From: Macrophomina tecta
Lineage: Eukaryota; Ascomycota; Dothideomycetes; Botryosphaeriales; Botryosphaeriaceae
NCBI GenBank assembly: GCA_024180945.1
Contig: JAKSGN010000006.1
Location: 3,224,001 to 3,288,000 of the forward strand
Direction of reading: 5' to 3'
Length of the DNA stretch: 64,000 bases
Under the pieces are notes generated by a model. That model was not told the origin of the DNA. It saw only the letters and a program-made list of their open reading frames with translations, and searched no databases. Made by a program: the position numbers and the translations under genes. Within the stretch, counting starts at the first letter, position 1; the number at the start of each line of letters is the position of its first letter. Below, piece after piece: positions 28,169-37,215 of this stretch.

Positions 28169-30566
28169 TCACTCGTTGTCGCTGTCCTCTTCTTCTCCAT
28201 CCACGTCCATCTCATCTGCCTCCTCATCGCTCCCCTCCTCTGCCTCTGCCTCTGCCTCTGCCTCCTCAAAGCCCTCGAATTCGCCTCTCCTCTCCTTCTC
28301 CTTCTCTTCCCTGTCCTCCTGCTTCTTTTTCTCTTCTTCCTTCCTGCCCTCCTCAATTAACCGCGCCTTCTCCTCGCGCATCTTGCGCTGGTTGACCACG
28401 TACGCACCAAGCGGCGTCTTCTCCCACGCTGTCTCCTTAAGGAAGCCCTCCACACCGGCACGGTTGTTCGGCGCAAACTCGACCTTTGCGCGGCGTTCCT
28501 CGATCCAGCGCGAGTTGGCCTCGAGCTTCTGGACGACGATGCCAATAGCCGAGTTGACCTTGGTGTTCTTGTTGCCCTTGGTCTTGTTGCTGACATCTTT
28601 AAGCCAGCGCTTCAGCATGACGAGCACGGGAAGCGCGAGTTCTGGGAAAGCGATGTTCTTGGACCAAAGGACGAAGAACTCCGAGAGTAACTCGGCAACT
28701 TGCTCGCCAACGCCATCCTGATACACTCTGGTCCTCAAGTACGACTTTGCGGCGCGGATGCTCGTCGTGAAATCAACGGGCTTGAGCGTGGCGGGCTTCG
28801 GAGGCTTGCGCATCTCGGCCGAGTTGAGCACCTCATACAGAGCCGGTGCAATAGGAATGTAGGTCGAAGTAGACAGTGTGATACGAAGGAGGGACCGGAT
28901 CATTTGGAAACGGAGCGGGAAGTATTGTGCCGTCGGAATGAGGCGCATCGCACCCATAGTAACCTGTACGATGGGGTAGATGAGGGGACGGAGCGGCGAC
29001 TCCTTGCCAGACTCGGCCTCACGAAGCGTATCGCAGTGGCTGGAAACGACGCGAGACCAGAAGTCCAATGAGTGTACGTACTGCCAGTTGTAGACCGTCT
29101 TGTATGACTCCTTCGCTTTGTTCGTGATGCTGGAACGGAGATGGATAGCGAGCTGACGGATGAAGGTGAAGCCGGTCGTGTATCCAATGGTAGGATCCAG
29201 ACCCCAGAGCTCGGCTGCAGAGTTCTTCATTAGGTTGACACCTGCAATGGTGTGTACAGTGGTGTTGCGGCTCCCTTGAACGAAGCCCTGGTAGACAGCC
29301 TTCAGGGTGGCCTCCTTGATACCAGCATCACCAATGACAATCAATCTTCTCAAAACCAAGAAAGCAGCGATCCTGGAAGCCTCAGTATTGGAGGAATCAG
29401 CCCATATTGAGACCACGGTCTTGGCCAGGTCGCGAATAAGCTTCTTGAACGAGAGGATGTATGGTAGCAGCGGGAGGAGAGAGGTCAGCGTCATCCGAAG
29501 GGTCGCGGCGTCAGAAAGGTTTCCGAGGAGGTGCATGACGGATGTTGCATGCGATTTCAACATAGGTGTTAAGCTGCTGTATTTCTTTCCCTCGGTCGGG
29601 ACGCGCACCTTTCCGGTATTCGACTCCTTTACAGGGAGATGGTGTTGAAGGACCTCCGGAACGCGATTGAGAGCCAGAATAAGCAGGTCATGGTAGACTA
29701 TAGCACGTCAGCAATATTCTGTCCAAGTACCCAAAAGAAAACATACCATTTGGATTCGAGATAGCATACTTGTACTCCTTGCCATCTTCCTCATTCAAAT
29801 GCGCTGCGGCACGGAAAGCCAGCACGACTTCCTTGGTAGCACGAAGAGAATGCTTCTCAGTCATCGAGGCGGACCACTTCTTCACCAATGCCTTCGTGAC
29901 CTCATTGCTAGCATGTTCCTCCTCATCTGACTCCTCCTGCTTCTTGCCCTTCTTCTGTTTCTTCTTCTTGGGTGTATCCTCAGCTTCGCTCCCGCTGAGC
30001 TCGTCTATCTCGGCAAGGTCGGCATCCTCGGCGAAGTCGAGCAGCTCGGGGTCATTCTCCTTCATATACTTGTAGAATTCCGGGTCCTTCTTCTTAAGCT
30101 CCTCCAGGTGCTTCTTGTGCGCATCGACATCGTCGTCGGAGTCGACCTCAGCACTGCTATCGTCTGCTACCGGCATTGCCTCGACGGACTCGTCGGACGA
30201 AGAAGCGGCTGCCTCATCCTCATTATCCTGCGCGGGCTCGGTGCGCTTCCTCTTGCCGGTCTTGCTGGGAACGTCCTTGGTCTTCTGCTTCTTCGACTTG
30301 GGTTCCTCAGGAATTTCGAAACCGCCCTGGAAGAAGTCGTCGACGGTCATGTCACCGAAAGGGTTCTCGTCCTCAGACTTCTTCGCACGCTTGGCCTTGA
30401 TTTCGTCCTCGACATCGCTAGCGACCTCATTGTCGGCGGCGCGGCGGGCCTTGCGCTTCTCTTTGATCTGGACGCGCTGCTTGATTTTTTTGCCCTCCTT
30501 GCGGCGCTTGAGCGTATCCTTCAGGTGGTTCTTCTCGAACTTCTTGGTGGCTTTTGATTGCGCCAT
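28169..30566 (-). CDS. NOC2: Nucleolar complex protein 2 (60S ribosome assembly factor)
   Basis: Forms Noc1-Noc2 and Noc2-Noc3 complexes that accompany pre-60S particles from nucleolus to nucleoplasm. Exons 30566-29747 and 29697-28169 (49-nt intron) give 782 residues. The N-terminal 200 residues alternate basic (KFEKNHLKDTLKRRKEGKK) and acidic S/E/D stretches. They include EFYKYMKENDPELLDF, a Noc2 hallmark. The middle holds the conserved helical domain (LLILALNRVPEVLQHHLP, MLKSHATSVMHLLG, AGVNLMKNSAAELWGLD, SHCDTLREAESGKESPLRPL, LSTSTYIPIAPALYEVLN). The tail is acidic with EAEAEAEAE repeats coded by a CTCTGC-type repeat. Identity is very likely. Confidence 0.93.
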
Positions 30567-30778
30567 GGTGTCGTGCTGGGTTTGGCGGGTTGTCGAGAAA
30601 AGGCGCGACGGGCGGCCGCGGCGCTGAGAAAGTTCTCGGAAATTTTGTGGCTAGCGTTGCGCAGGATCCCTGTCGCTTGGCTCGTGCGGCGATGTGAGCT
30701 GCGGAGCGGAGAAGCTCAAGGCTCGTGTGCCCGCACCTCTCCGCTTCTCTCACAACAACCCACCTCCCAACAGCAGCC
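30567..30778. promoter_or_regulatory. Compact bidirectional promoter of NOC2 and VPS28
   Basis: Only 212 bp separate the two divergent start codons, so both 5' UTRs and core promoters must lie here. No TATA box is evident. Confidence 0.6.
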
Positions 30779-31597
30779 ATGTACGCTCAAAGGCAGCTGC
30801 CGTATGCGCCGACTCCATACAGCTACACGCCTACCTCAAACTTATCAGCTACAATCAATCTCGATGAGGTCCGTTCTGTTGAGGATCCCGCCGTGCGCGA
30901 CCCGCCTAACCCAGGCTCCTACAGGAAGTGAAACTGTCGACGACCAGCGCCGAGCGTGATCTCTACGAATCTTTGGCCGAGATCTACAGCATCGTTGTCA
31001 CTCTCGATGCTCTGGAAAAGGCATACTTGAAGGACTCGATTCAAGAGAATGAATACACGGAAACCTGCAGCCGCCTGTTGAAACAGTACAAGTCCAACCT
31101 CGCCAATGAGACAGTAGCCAAAGCGTTCGTGGATCTGGATACATTTAAGCACGAGTGGGATGTATGTGATGCGACTTACTCCGTCGTAGCTCTGTGGCTA
31201 ATGCTTCCGACAGCTTGACTGCCCCCGGGCAACGGAACGCCTTCGAGTCGGAATCCCAGCTACGGTCGAACAGCCATCGCACAGGCCTGCGGCACCCGGC
31301 AACGACTCCGCAGATGCTACCCTGGTTGTTACTGCGACAGAGAATTTCATAACGTTGCTGGACGCCATCAAGATGGGGCTGCTCTCGAAAGATGTGCTCC
31401 ACCCAATCCTCGGCGACATCATCCAATCAGTCAACAGGGTCACAGACAAAGAGTTTGAGAACAAAGGCAAGATAATTCAGTGGTTGATCACTTTGAATCA
31501 GATGAAGGCAGCGGACGCATTGTCGGAGGATCAGGCTCGCGAGTTCCATTTTGACATGGACCAAGCGTACTACGGCTTCAAGGACGTCTTGAAATGA
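30779..31597 (+). CDS. VPS28: ESCRT-I subunit Vps28
   Basis: Vacuolar/multivesicular-body sorting factor acting on endosomes with Vps23, Vps37 and Mvb12. Exons 30779-30868, 30925-31161 and 31214-31597 give 236 residues, the usual length. Exon 1 encodes MYAQRQLPYAPTPYSYTP. Joining it to exon 2 gives INLDE-EVKLSTTSAERDL. Family marks follow: YESLAEIYSIVVTLDALEKA, YTETCSRLLKQYKS and CPRATERLRVGIPATVEQ. The C-terminal four-helix domain is FITLLDAIKMGLLSKD to HFDMDQAYYGFKDVLK. The first intron has a weak GTCCGT donor, but removing it restores the conserved sequence. Confidence 0.94.
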
Positions 31598-31810
31598 GGG
31601 ACCGGGCCTGACTGGGTGGCAGCGGGCCGACGTTGGAGCGCTCAGGGTTTGGATGTTCTGGAATATGGCTTCTTCGAGGATCGGGGTCTCGCCCTCGCCG
31701 GCGCGGCAATGGCTTTCGGCGAATCGGCGCTTTGACCATGCCCTAGTTTTCCCCCACGATACCGCCTCCGGATCGCCGCCTCTCTGTCCTTTGCCTTTTC
31801 ACCGCAAATC

Positions 31811-33085
31811 ATGGATGACCAGGAGAGGGAAAGTAATGGCAGCGTCCTGCATGGTATGGAGAGACACACGAATACACTCCGAAGCCTGCTAACAAAGTAC
31901 TGTGCAGTGCTGGACCTTCCGCAACTCTACACAAAGCCCTCCGCCCAAGAACTGCTCAATACGCTCACCTTGCTGACCTCCGAGCCGCCATCCTGGGAAG
32001 GAAGCGACTCTGAAGACGATGATACGCCCATGACTGTGAAATCTGCCCGCCGCCAGAGCATTAGCGCCGCCAGAGCCCAGCCAGTACAGATCAACCCAGA
32101 AGGCTTAACCGCCTATCTTACACGGATAATTGCAAGTGATCTGCGCTGGATTGAAGACGAGGCTGTGAAGGAGGAGGTCTGGGAGGCTGCTAGCATACGC
32201 CTGAGCGAGCGCTCTGGACGCACTGCCATGGGCGCGATATCGCGCAAGTTCCGCATACCCGCCGCAAAGGACGGACCTAGCGAGGATATTGAAATTCACG
32301 AACCTGCACTGACAGCAGACAATCTCGGATTGAAGACTTGGGCGTCATCATACCTCTTGTCTAGGCGTATTTGGCGTCTTGCTGCTGACCAAAACAGCAT
32401 GCCCTCGGCAAACGACCTCCCTCCACATTCTGTGCTTGAGCTTGGTTCGGGAACCGGTCTAGTCGGCCTTTCTGCTGCGATGGTCCTGAGAACCGATGCT
32501 CTCTTGACGGATCTGCCCGAAATCGTTGAGAACTTGGAGCGTAATGCTCTCGCAAATGAAGAGGTACTCGGCAACTACAACGGGAAGGCTTACACCGCGG
32601 TTCTGGACTGGACGGATCCATCGGATATGCTGCTATCGTCACGGGCCGCGAAGGAGGCTGACATTCAGGAGAGCCAGCATTTTCGCATAATATTCGCCGC
32701 GGACCCTCTTTATTCACCTGACCACCCCAGCTGGCTCGTGCAGTCGATATCAGCACGACTTTCTCGCGATGCCTCCGCTAGGGTGGTGATTGAACTGCCG
32801 CTCCGCACAGCTTACCAGCCCCAGGTCGAGGACTTTCTCAACAGGATGCAGGTCTCAGGGCTGAAGATTTGCAACGAGGGATACGAAACGGGATACGACG
32901 ATTGGGGTAGTCAAGGTGGTCGCAAGGCGGTGCGCTGCTGGTGGACGGTCTGGGGCTGGAACAGTGCCTTTGCCGACGAGACTCATTTAGTTGAGCATGA
33001 TGAGCATTCTGTTCGTGCGAGAAATATGGCAGAGTCGTATCAACAGCTCCTGGCTGAATTCAGGGGACTGGACGATTGGGACTGA
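31811..33085 (+). CDS. Family-16 protein methyltransferase (EFM2/Rrg1-like)
   Basis: A single-exon gene of 424 residues, probably a cytosolic SAM-dependent protein-lysine methyltransferase of the METTL21/EFM group; yeast Efm2 modifies elongation factors. An N-terminal helical part of about 170 residues ends in a family-typical TADNLGLKTWASSYLLSR. Motif I is VLELGSGTGLVGLSAA at about residue 208. Motif II follows (ALLTDLPEIVENLERNA), and post-motif FRIIFAADPLYSPDHPSW is in the place of the DxxY-type element. WD-type residues end the protein. The target is inferred only from family resemblance. A 213-bp gap separates it from VPS28. Confidence 0.83.
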   Translation: MDDQERESNGSVLHGMERHTNTLRSLLTKYCAVLDLPQLYTKPSAQELLNTLTLLTSEPPSWEGSDSEDDDTPMTVKSARRQSISAARAQPVQINPEGLTAYLTRIIASDLRWIEDEAVKEEVWEAASIRLSERSGRTAMGAISRKFRIPAAKDGPSEDIEIHEPALTADNLGLKTWASSYLLSRRIWRLAADQNSMPSANDLPPHSVLELGSGTGLVGLSAAMVLRTDALLTDLPEIVENLERNALANEEVLGNYNGKAYTAVLDWTDPSDMLLSSRAAKEADIQESQHFRIIFAADPLYSPDHPSWLVQSISARLSRDASARVVIELPLRTAYQPQVEDFLNRMQVSGLKICNEGYETGYDDWGSQGGRKAVRCWWTVWGWNSAFADETHLVEHDEHSVRARNMAESYQQLLAEFRGLDDWD

Positions 33086-33580
33086 GGGGTCATGGCATTC
33101 TACCGGAGACGGGGCGCTCGGGATTTCTGTTAGCGGGCTGAGTGCATTGGGTTCTAGATCATTTCGGTTTTCTGTTTTGGGTATGACACGGTAAGACGCA
33201 TAGATCAGATAGAAGTAGAAGCAATAGAGCTAGATGCTGTGGCTGGACCTTTTTTTTTTTTTTTTTCTCTCTCTCTCTGGGCGGTCGCGAGTTGCTGCTG
33301 GTCCGGCTAAAGTGGGCGGATGAATGACCCCCGCAGGGAATTGGCCGGCCGGCCGCCGCCTTCGCCCACCGGGGACCCGCCAAACGTCACAGCTCCGCCG
33401 TCACGCCGCGTAGTGGGGGAGCGCGTCTGTCGCATGATGCTCGTTGGGGTCGTGTTGTTTTACTGTCCACTTCCTCGAAGCACCTAATCTCTTACGACCC
33501 TCTTCCCCCTCAATCTTCCTGACCTTCGTCGTGCAAAGAACTTTATTGTCCGCCAGTCAATCGCGCATTCCTTCTTAACA
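33086..33580. other. Spacer between the methyltransferase gene and xylitol dehydrogenase
   Basis: 495 bp with a T tract and CT microsatellite, then the XDH promoter. No gene seen. Confidence 0.5.
33250..33278 (+). repeat. Poly-T / CT microsatellite
   Basis: Seventeen T residues followed by CT dinucleotides. Confidence 0.85.
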
Positions 33581-34947
33581 ATGGCCCAGGTAGTCACACC
33601 GCATTGTCCCGCCATTCCCTCCGCAGCACCCGACCGCTGACACGTTGTACGACACCAGAACCTCTCCTTCGTTCTCGAGAAGCCGGGTAGTGTCAAGTAT
33701 GAGGATAGGCCTGTACCGCAGCTCAAGAGCGAGCACGATGTGATTGTAGGTCCACTGTTTCCTCGCTGCGCAGTTCTCCGTGCGGAGAGCCACTCCCCCC
33801 TCTCGCAGGACTCAACAGCTAATAGAATTATTCCAGGTCAACGTCAAGTACACCGGCATCTGTGGCAGCGATGTACGTAGTCCCTCCCTGCTAGGCACTC
33901 GTCGAGATTCCCGCCCGATAAAGCTTTTTTGCATCTGACGTGCGCCTTTCGTCACTGCGCAATAGGTCCACTACTGGGTCCACGGCCGCATTGGTGCCTT
34001 CGTCGTCGAGGCGCCCATGGTGCTGGGCCACGAATCGTCGGGCGTCGTGCACAGCGTCGGCTCGGCGGTGAAGACGCTCAAGCCGGGCGACCGCGTCGCC
34101 ATGGAGCCCGGTATCCCGTGCCGCCGCTGCGTGCGCTGCAAGGAGGGCAACTACAACCTCTGCGCCGACATGGCCTTCGCCGCCACCCCGCCCTTCGACG
34201 GCACGCTCGCCAAGTACTACACGCTGCCGGAGGATTTCTGCTACAAGCTGCCCGAGAATGTCAGTTTGGAGGAGGGCGCGCTCGTCGAGCCTGCGAGTGT
34301 GGGCGTGCATATTTGTCGCATGGCCAAGGTCGTGCCCGGTGAAAGTGTGGTAGTGTTCGGTGCTGGTCCGATTGGATTGTTGTGCTGCAAGGTCGCGCGT
34401 GAGGTGTTTGGCGCCACGAAGGTGGTGGTGGTGGATGTTAATGAGGAGAGGTTGAAGTTTGCCCAAGGGTACGCGGCGACACATGTGTTTAGGAGCGCGA
34501 AGGTCTCGCCGGAGGAGAATGCGAAGAGAATGATCGAGGAGGCTGGTCTGGGGCCGGGTGCGGATGTCGTGATCGATGCTAGCGGTGCAGAGGTGTGCAT
34601 TCAGATGGCTATCCATGTCGCCAGGGTTGGTGGCAGGTTCACGCAGGGTGGCATGGGCAAGGTGGGTTTTGCTAAAATGCTTGAGATGGGAGGAGAGAAA
34701 CTGACGGTGTGGACAGCCCGATATCACTTTTCCCATCGGCGCGATGTGCGCGAAGGAGCTGCACGTTACGGGCAGTTTCCGCTACTCCTCCGGTGACTAC
34801 CAGCTTGCCGTCAATATGATTGCGTCTGGAAAGTTGAGCGTCAAGGAGCTCATCAGCAAGAAGGTCTCTTTCGAAGGAGCGGAGGAGGCGTTCAGCAACG
34901 TGAAGCAGGGTAACGGTATCAAGTGGCTCATCGAGGGCCCGAACTAG
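33581..34947 (+). CDS. xdhA: Xylitol dehydrogenase (D-xylulose reductase), zinc MDR family
   Basis: Oxidises xylitol to D-xylulose with NAD+ in pentose catabolism. Five exons: 33581-33589, 33659-33745, 33837-33872, 33966-34661 and 34717-34947, giving 352 residues. The first coding exon is only ATG GCC CAG. Joined exons read [18 protein letters not shown], then [15 protein letters not shown] (catalytic Cys and HYWVHG signature of sorbitol/xylitol dehydrogenases), GHESSG, the structural-zinc motif [15 protein letters not shown], and the Rossmann motif GAGPIGLLC with an Asp (VVVDVNEE) fitting NAD preference. The end is KWLIEGPN. L-arabinitol dehydrogenase is the nearest alternative; the N-terminus and [14 protein letters not shown] favour XDH. 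Confidence 0.9.
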
Positions 34948-35735
34948 AGAAGTGATGAGGAGTTTGCGAGTGTAAAAATTGCTGCTATAAATAGAGTCAT
35001 TGGTGCAGTAATAAAAATTGCACTTTATTTTGGATAGTCGTATCGTAGGATTCTTTGCGTGCCCCATATCAGCTTCCAGTACCTATACGTGCATCTGTAC
35101 ACTCAGCCCACGGTGACTGATGCTCTCTAATCCCATGGGTTTGGATGTAGTTCACATGCACGTAGGATTTCATTTCCACGAATGCCTCAACAGCAAAACC
35201 AACCATACATGAAAACTTGAAGCGTTCGTCCGGACGTGACTGTCCAGCAAACCTGGGGACAATTTTCCGGACCGAATGCTCAACTACTAACGTGAACGCA
35301 TGTTTGCGCTGCTGGCCATTAACCCGACCTCGTAATCAATTCTATGATGCACCTGCACGTTAGGTCTCTTGATTTGCTATTTGTTTCACTCATCTACAAC
35401 AACACCTCCGTCTCAATCTCTTCATTGTCATCAACTTGAACCTGTCCGAAGCACTGCATCGTTGCGAGGCGAACTACTAACATGCCGCTCATGCCGTCGC
35501 CAGCGTTGCACCTTATCCCGCGTGCGCAGGTTCTGTCTACAATTTTGGCCAGGTCCGCGGTATGGCCAACCACTTTCGTTGCCTCAACTGCGGCGTTTTC
35601 ACTACAGTAACCCCATGTCAGCCTCAGGGCCCGGCCAGGATTTTCTAGCCAACCATTCGCATTTTGAGGCCAATTACAAGTGCACCAGCATGTGTGGCTT
35701 TCGCAAGAAATTATCTCGCCCCTTACGTGTGAGCA
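34948..35735. other. Spacer, possibly with the damaged 5' part of the BTB gene
   Basis: Mostly featureless. From about 35480, CxxC-like fragments appear in different frames (LTCRSC; MANHFRCLNCG from an ATG at 35562; YKCTSMCG; LTCEHCCG) but never in one open frame. This could be a decayed N-terminal zinc-binding segment or chance. Confidence 0.35.
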
Positions 35736-36500
35736 TTGTTGCGGCAGCCCTCAGATCCCCCACTCGGTCACGGAAGTTTGCACTTATGCATTCCTAGCTC
35801 TGATTATGGTCGCAGTGTCAAGATCTTCGCCACCAAGGGCAAGGTTGAGAAGACTTTTCTGGTCCATAAGGGCCTAATATCGTGTGCCTCCTCCTACTTC
35901 AACGCCGCCTTCCGGGCCGGTCGTTTCAAGGAGGGAGATGAAGGAGTGGTCAGCCTTGAGGAGGGCAGCCCCTCCGTGGTCGAGCACTTCCTGAACTGGC
36001 TGTACAATGGCAGCCTCATGTGGTACGATATCAGGAGCGACGAAAAGATGAAGAGGCTTGTTGCTCACCGGGTCACCTACGAGCTGTACGTCTTCGCCGG
36101 AAGCCGCGACATTCCGGTCCTTAAGAACGACACAATCGACGCCGTGGCCGACTGCATCGCCCGCACCTGGAACGGCATCCCTGCGGCGTCCATCTCACTA
36201 GTCTACAACAATGTCCCGCGCGGCCATCCCATGACGCGGCTCATGGTCATGTACATGATGCAGTGTCGCAGCAGCATTGGCCCCGCCGGTTTCCACAAGG
36301 ACGAAGCGCTTGACAAGTACCCTCATGAGTTTATTCTCGACTACACCCTCACACTAGAGGCACGCAGATCCCCATCTCAGGGCAAGAGGCTGGGTTGGTG
36401 CCAGATGAACCGCTGCGACTTCATGATCACCGGGAAGAGGAGCGCGAGATGCCGCCTACGCCGCAGACCAGCGCCAGCGTCTAAAGTGCAGCAGAGGTAA
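35736..36500 (+). CDS. BTB/POZ-domain protein, 5' end unresolved, probable 3' frameshift
   Basis: The open frame encodes a fungal BTB/POZ protein: VKIFATKGKVEKTFLVHKGL, then ISCASSYFNAAFRAGRFKE, VEHFLNWLYNGSL, and a C-terminal helical part ending LGWCQMNRCDF. BTB domains mediate dimerisation and often cullin binding. No ATG precedes the domain in frame, and the exon joins I tried from the upstream ATGs did not keep phase. After RCDF (about 36421) the frame turns basic. One base over, HDHREEERE and a stop at 36482-36484 give the C-x-F-H-x-H ending usual for this family. That points to a 1-bp deletion, or a sequencing error. I regard the gene as damaged or mis-assembled; the BTB assignment itself is sound. 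Confidence 0.6.
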   Translation: MLRQPSDPPLGHGSLHLCIPSSDYGRSVKIFATKGKVEKTFLVHKGLISCASSYFNAAFRAGRFKEGDEGVVSLEEGSPSVVEHFLNWLYNGSLMWYDIRSDEKMKRLVAHRVTYELYVFAGSRDIPVLKNDTIDAVADCIARTWNGIPAASISLVYNNVPRGHPMTRLMVMYMMQCRSSIGPAGFHKDEALDKYPHEFILDYTLTLEARRSPSQGKRLGWCQMNRCDFMITGKRSARCRLRRRPAPASKVQQR

Positions 36501-37215
36501 GCACCGAAACGACTCTATTATATAAATGATTGATATTTACTTCTAACATCTAGCATCAATAAGCACTCTTGAAGTTCTAGATCATGTTATGGTTGGTCCT
36601 TGAGATATGTGACCGGGATGACTTTGAGATCAGACGTTTTCGGACATTTCGCTCTGACGAGCTCGCTAGGCAAATATACCGCTTTTGGAGTAATTGGAGG
36701 ACAAGAAAGTATTGGTCTACAGCATTATGTTTAGTGCTTAAATGCAGATTGCGCCCTCCGCCATCTGTTCTGTCGACGTGACCCAGGCAAAGTGTCCAGC
36801 AACACAGTGTAAATGTAAAATCTAAGGACCTGCTCCGGTTAGAGGAAGGTCGCAAATGGACGTAGCTCGGGTTCGTTTCGCCGTGACGTGCGAGGGTGAG
36901 GTGAGACGGAGGCTGCGAGCTCTCATGCTACGGGCTGGTGACAGGTACGTCTCCGCTTTCGGCACCAGCTTGCGGTCGACTCCGTGGAGCAAATTTTTGT
37001 GTGTCATCCCAGGTTGAGTGTGATGACCTAGCGTGACTTCCTTGTTGGTGGCCGACCGGCAGGTAGTTCCTTCCATCTCGGTGACTATTTCGTCACCTCC
37101 GCCCCACGCACCCACGACTCCTTCCTCTTCGCGAACTTGACACGCCATCCTCTGCCGTCACCTGTATTCTCCGGAAGAGATTCTTCGACCAATCCTCGGC
37201 CGTGGAAGCTCCTAC
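36501..37215. other. Spacer upstream of Cys-rich paralogue A
   Basis: 715 bp, no gene supported. Presumed promoter and 5' UTR of the gene at 37216. Confidence 0.5.
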
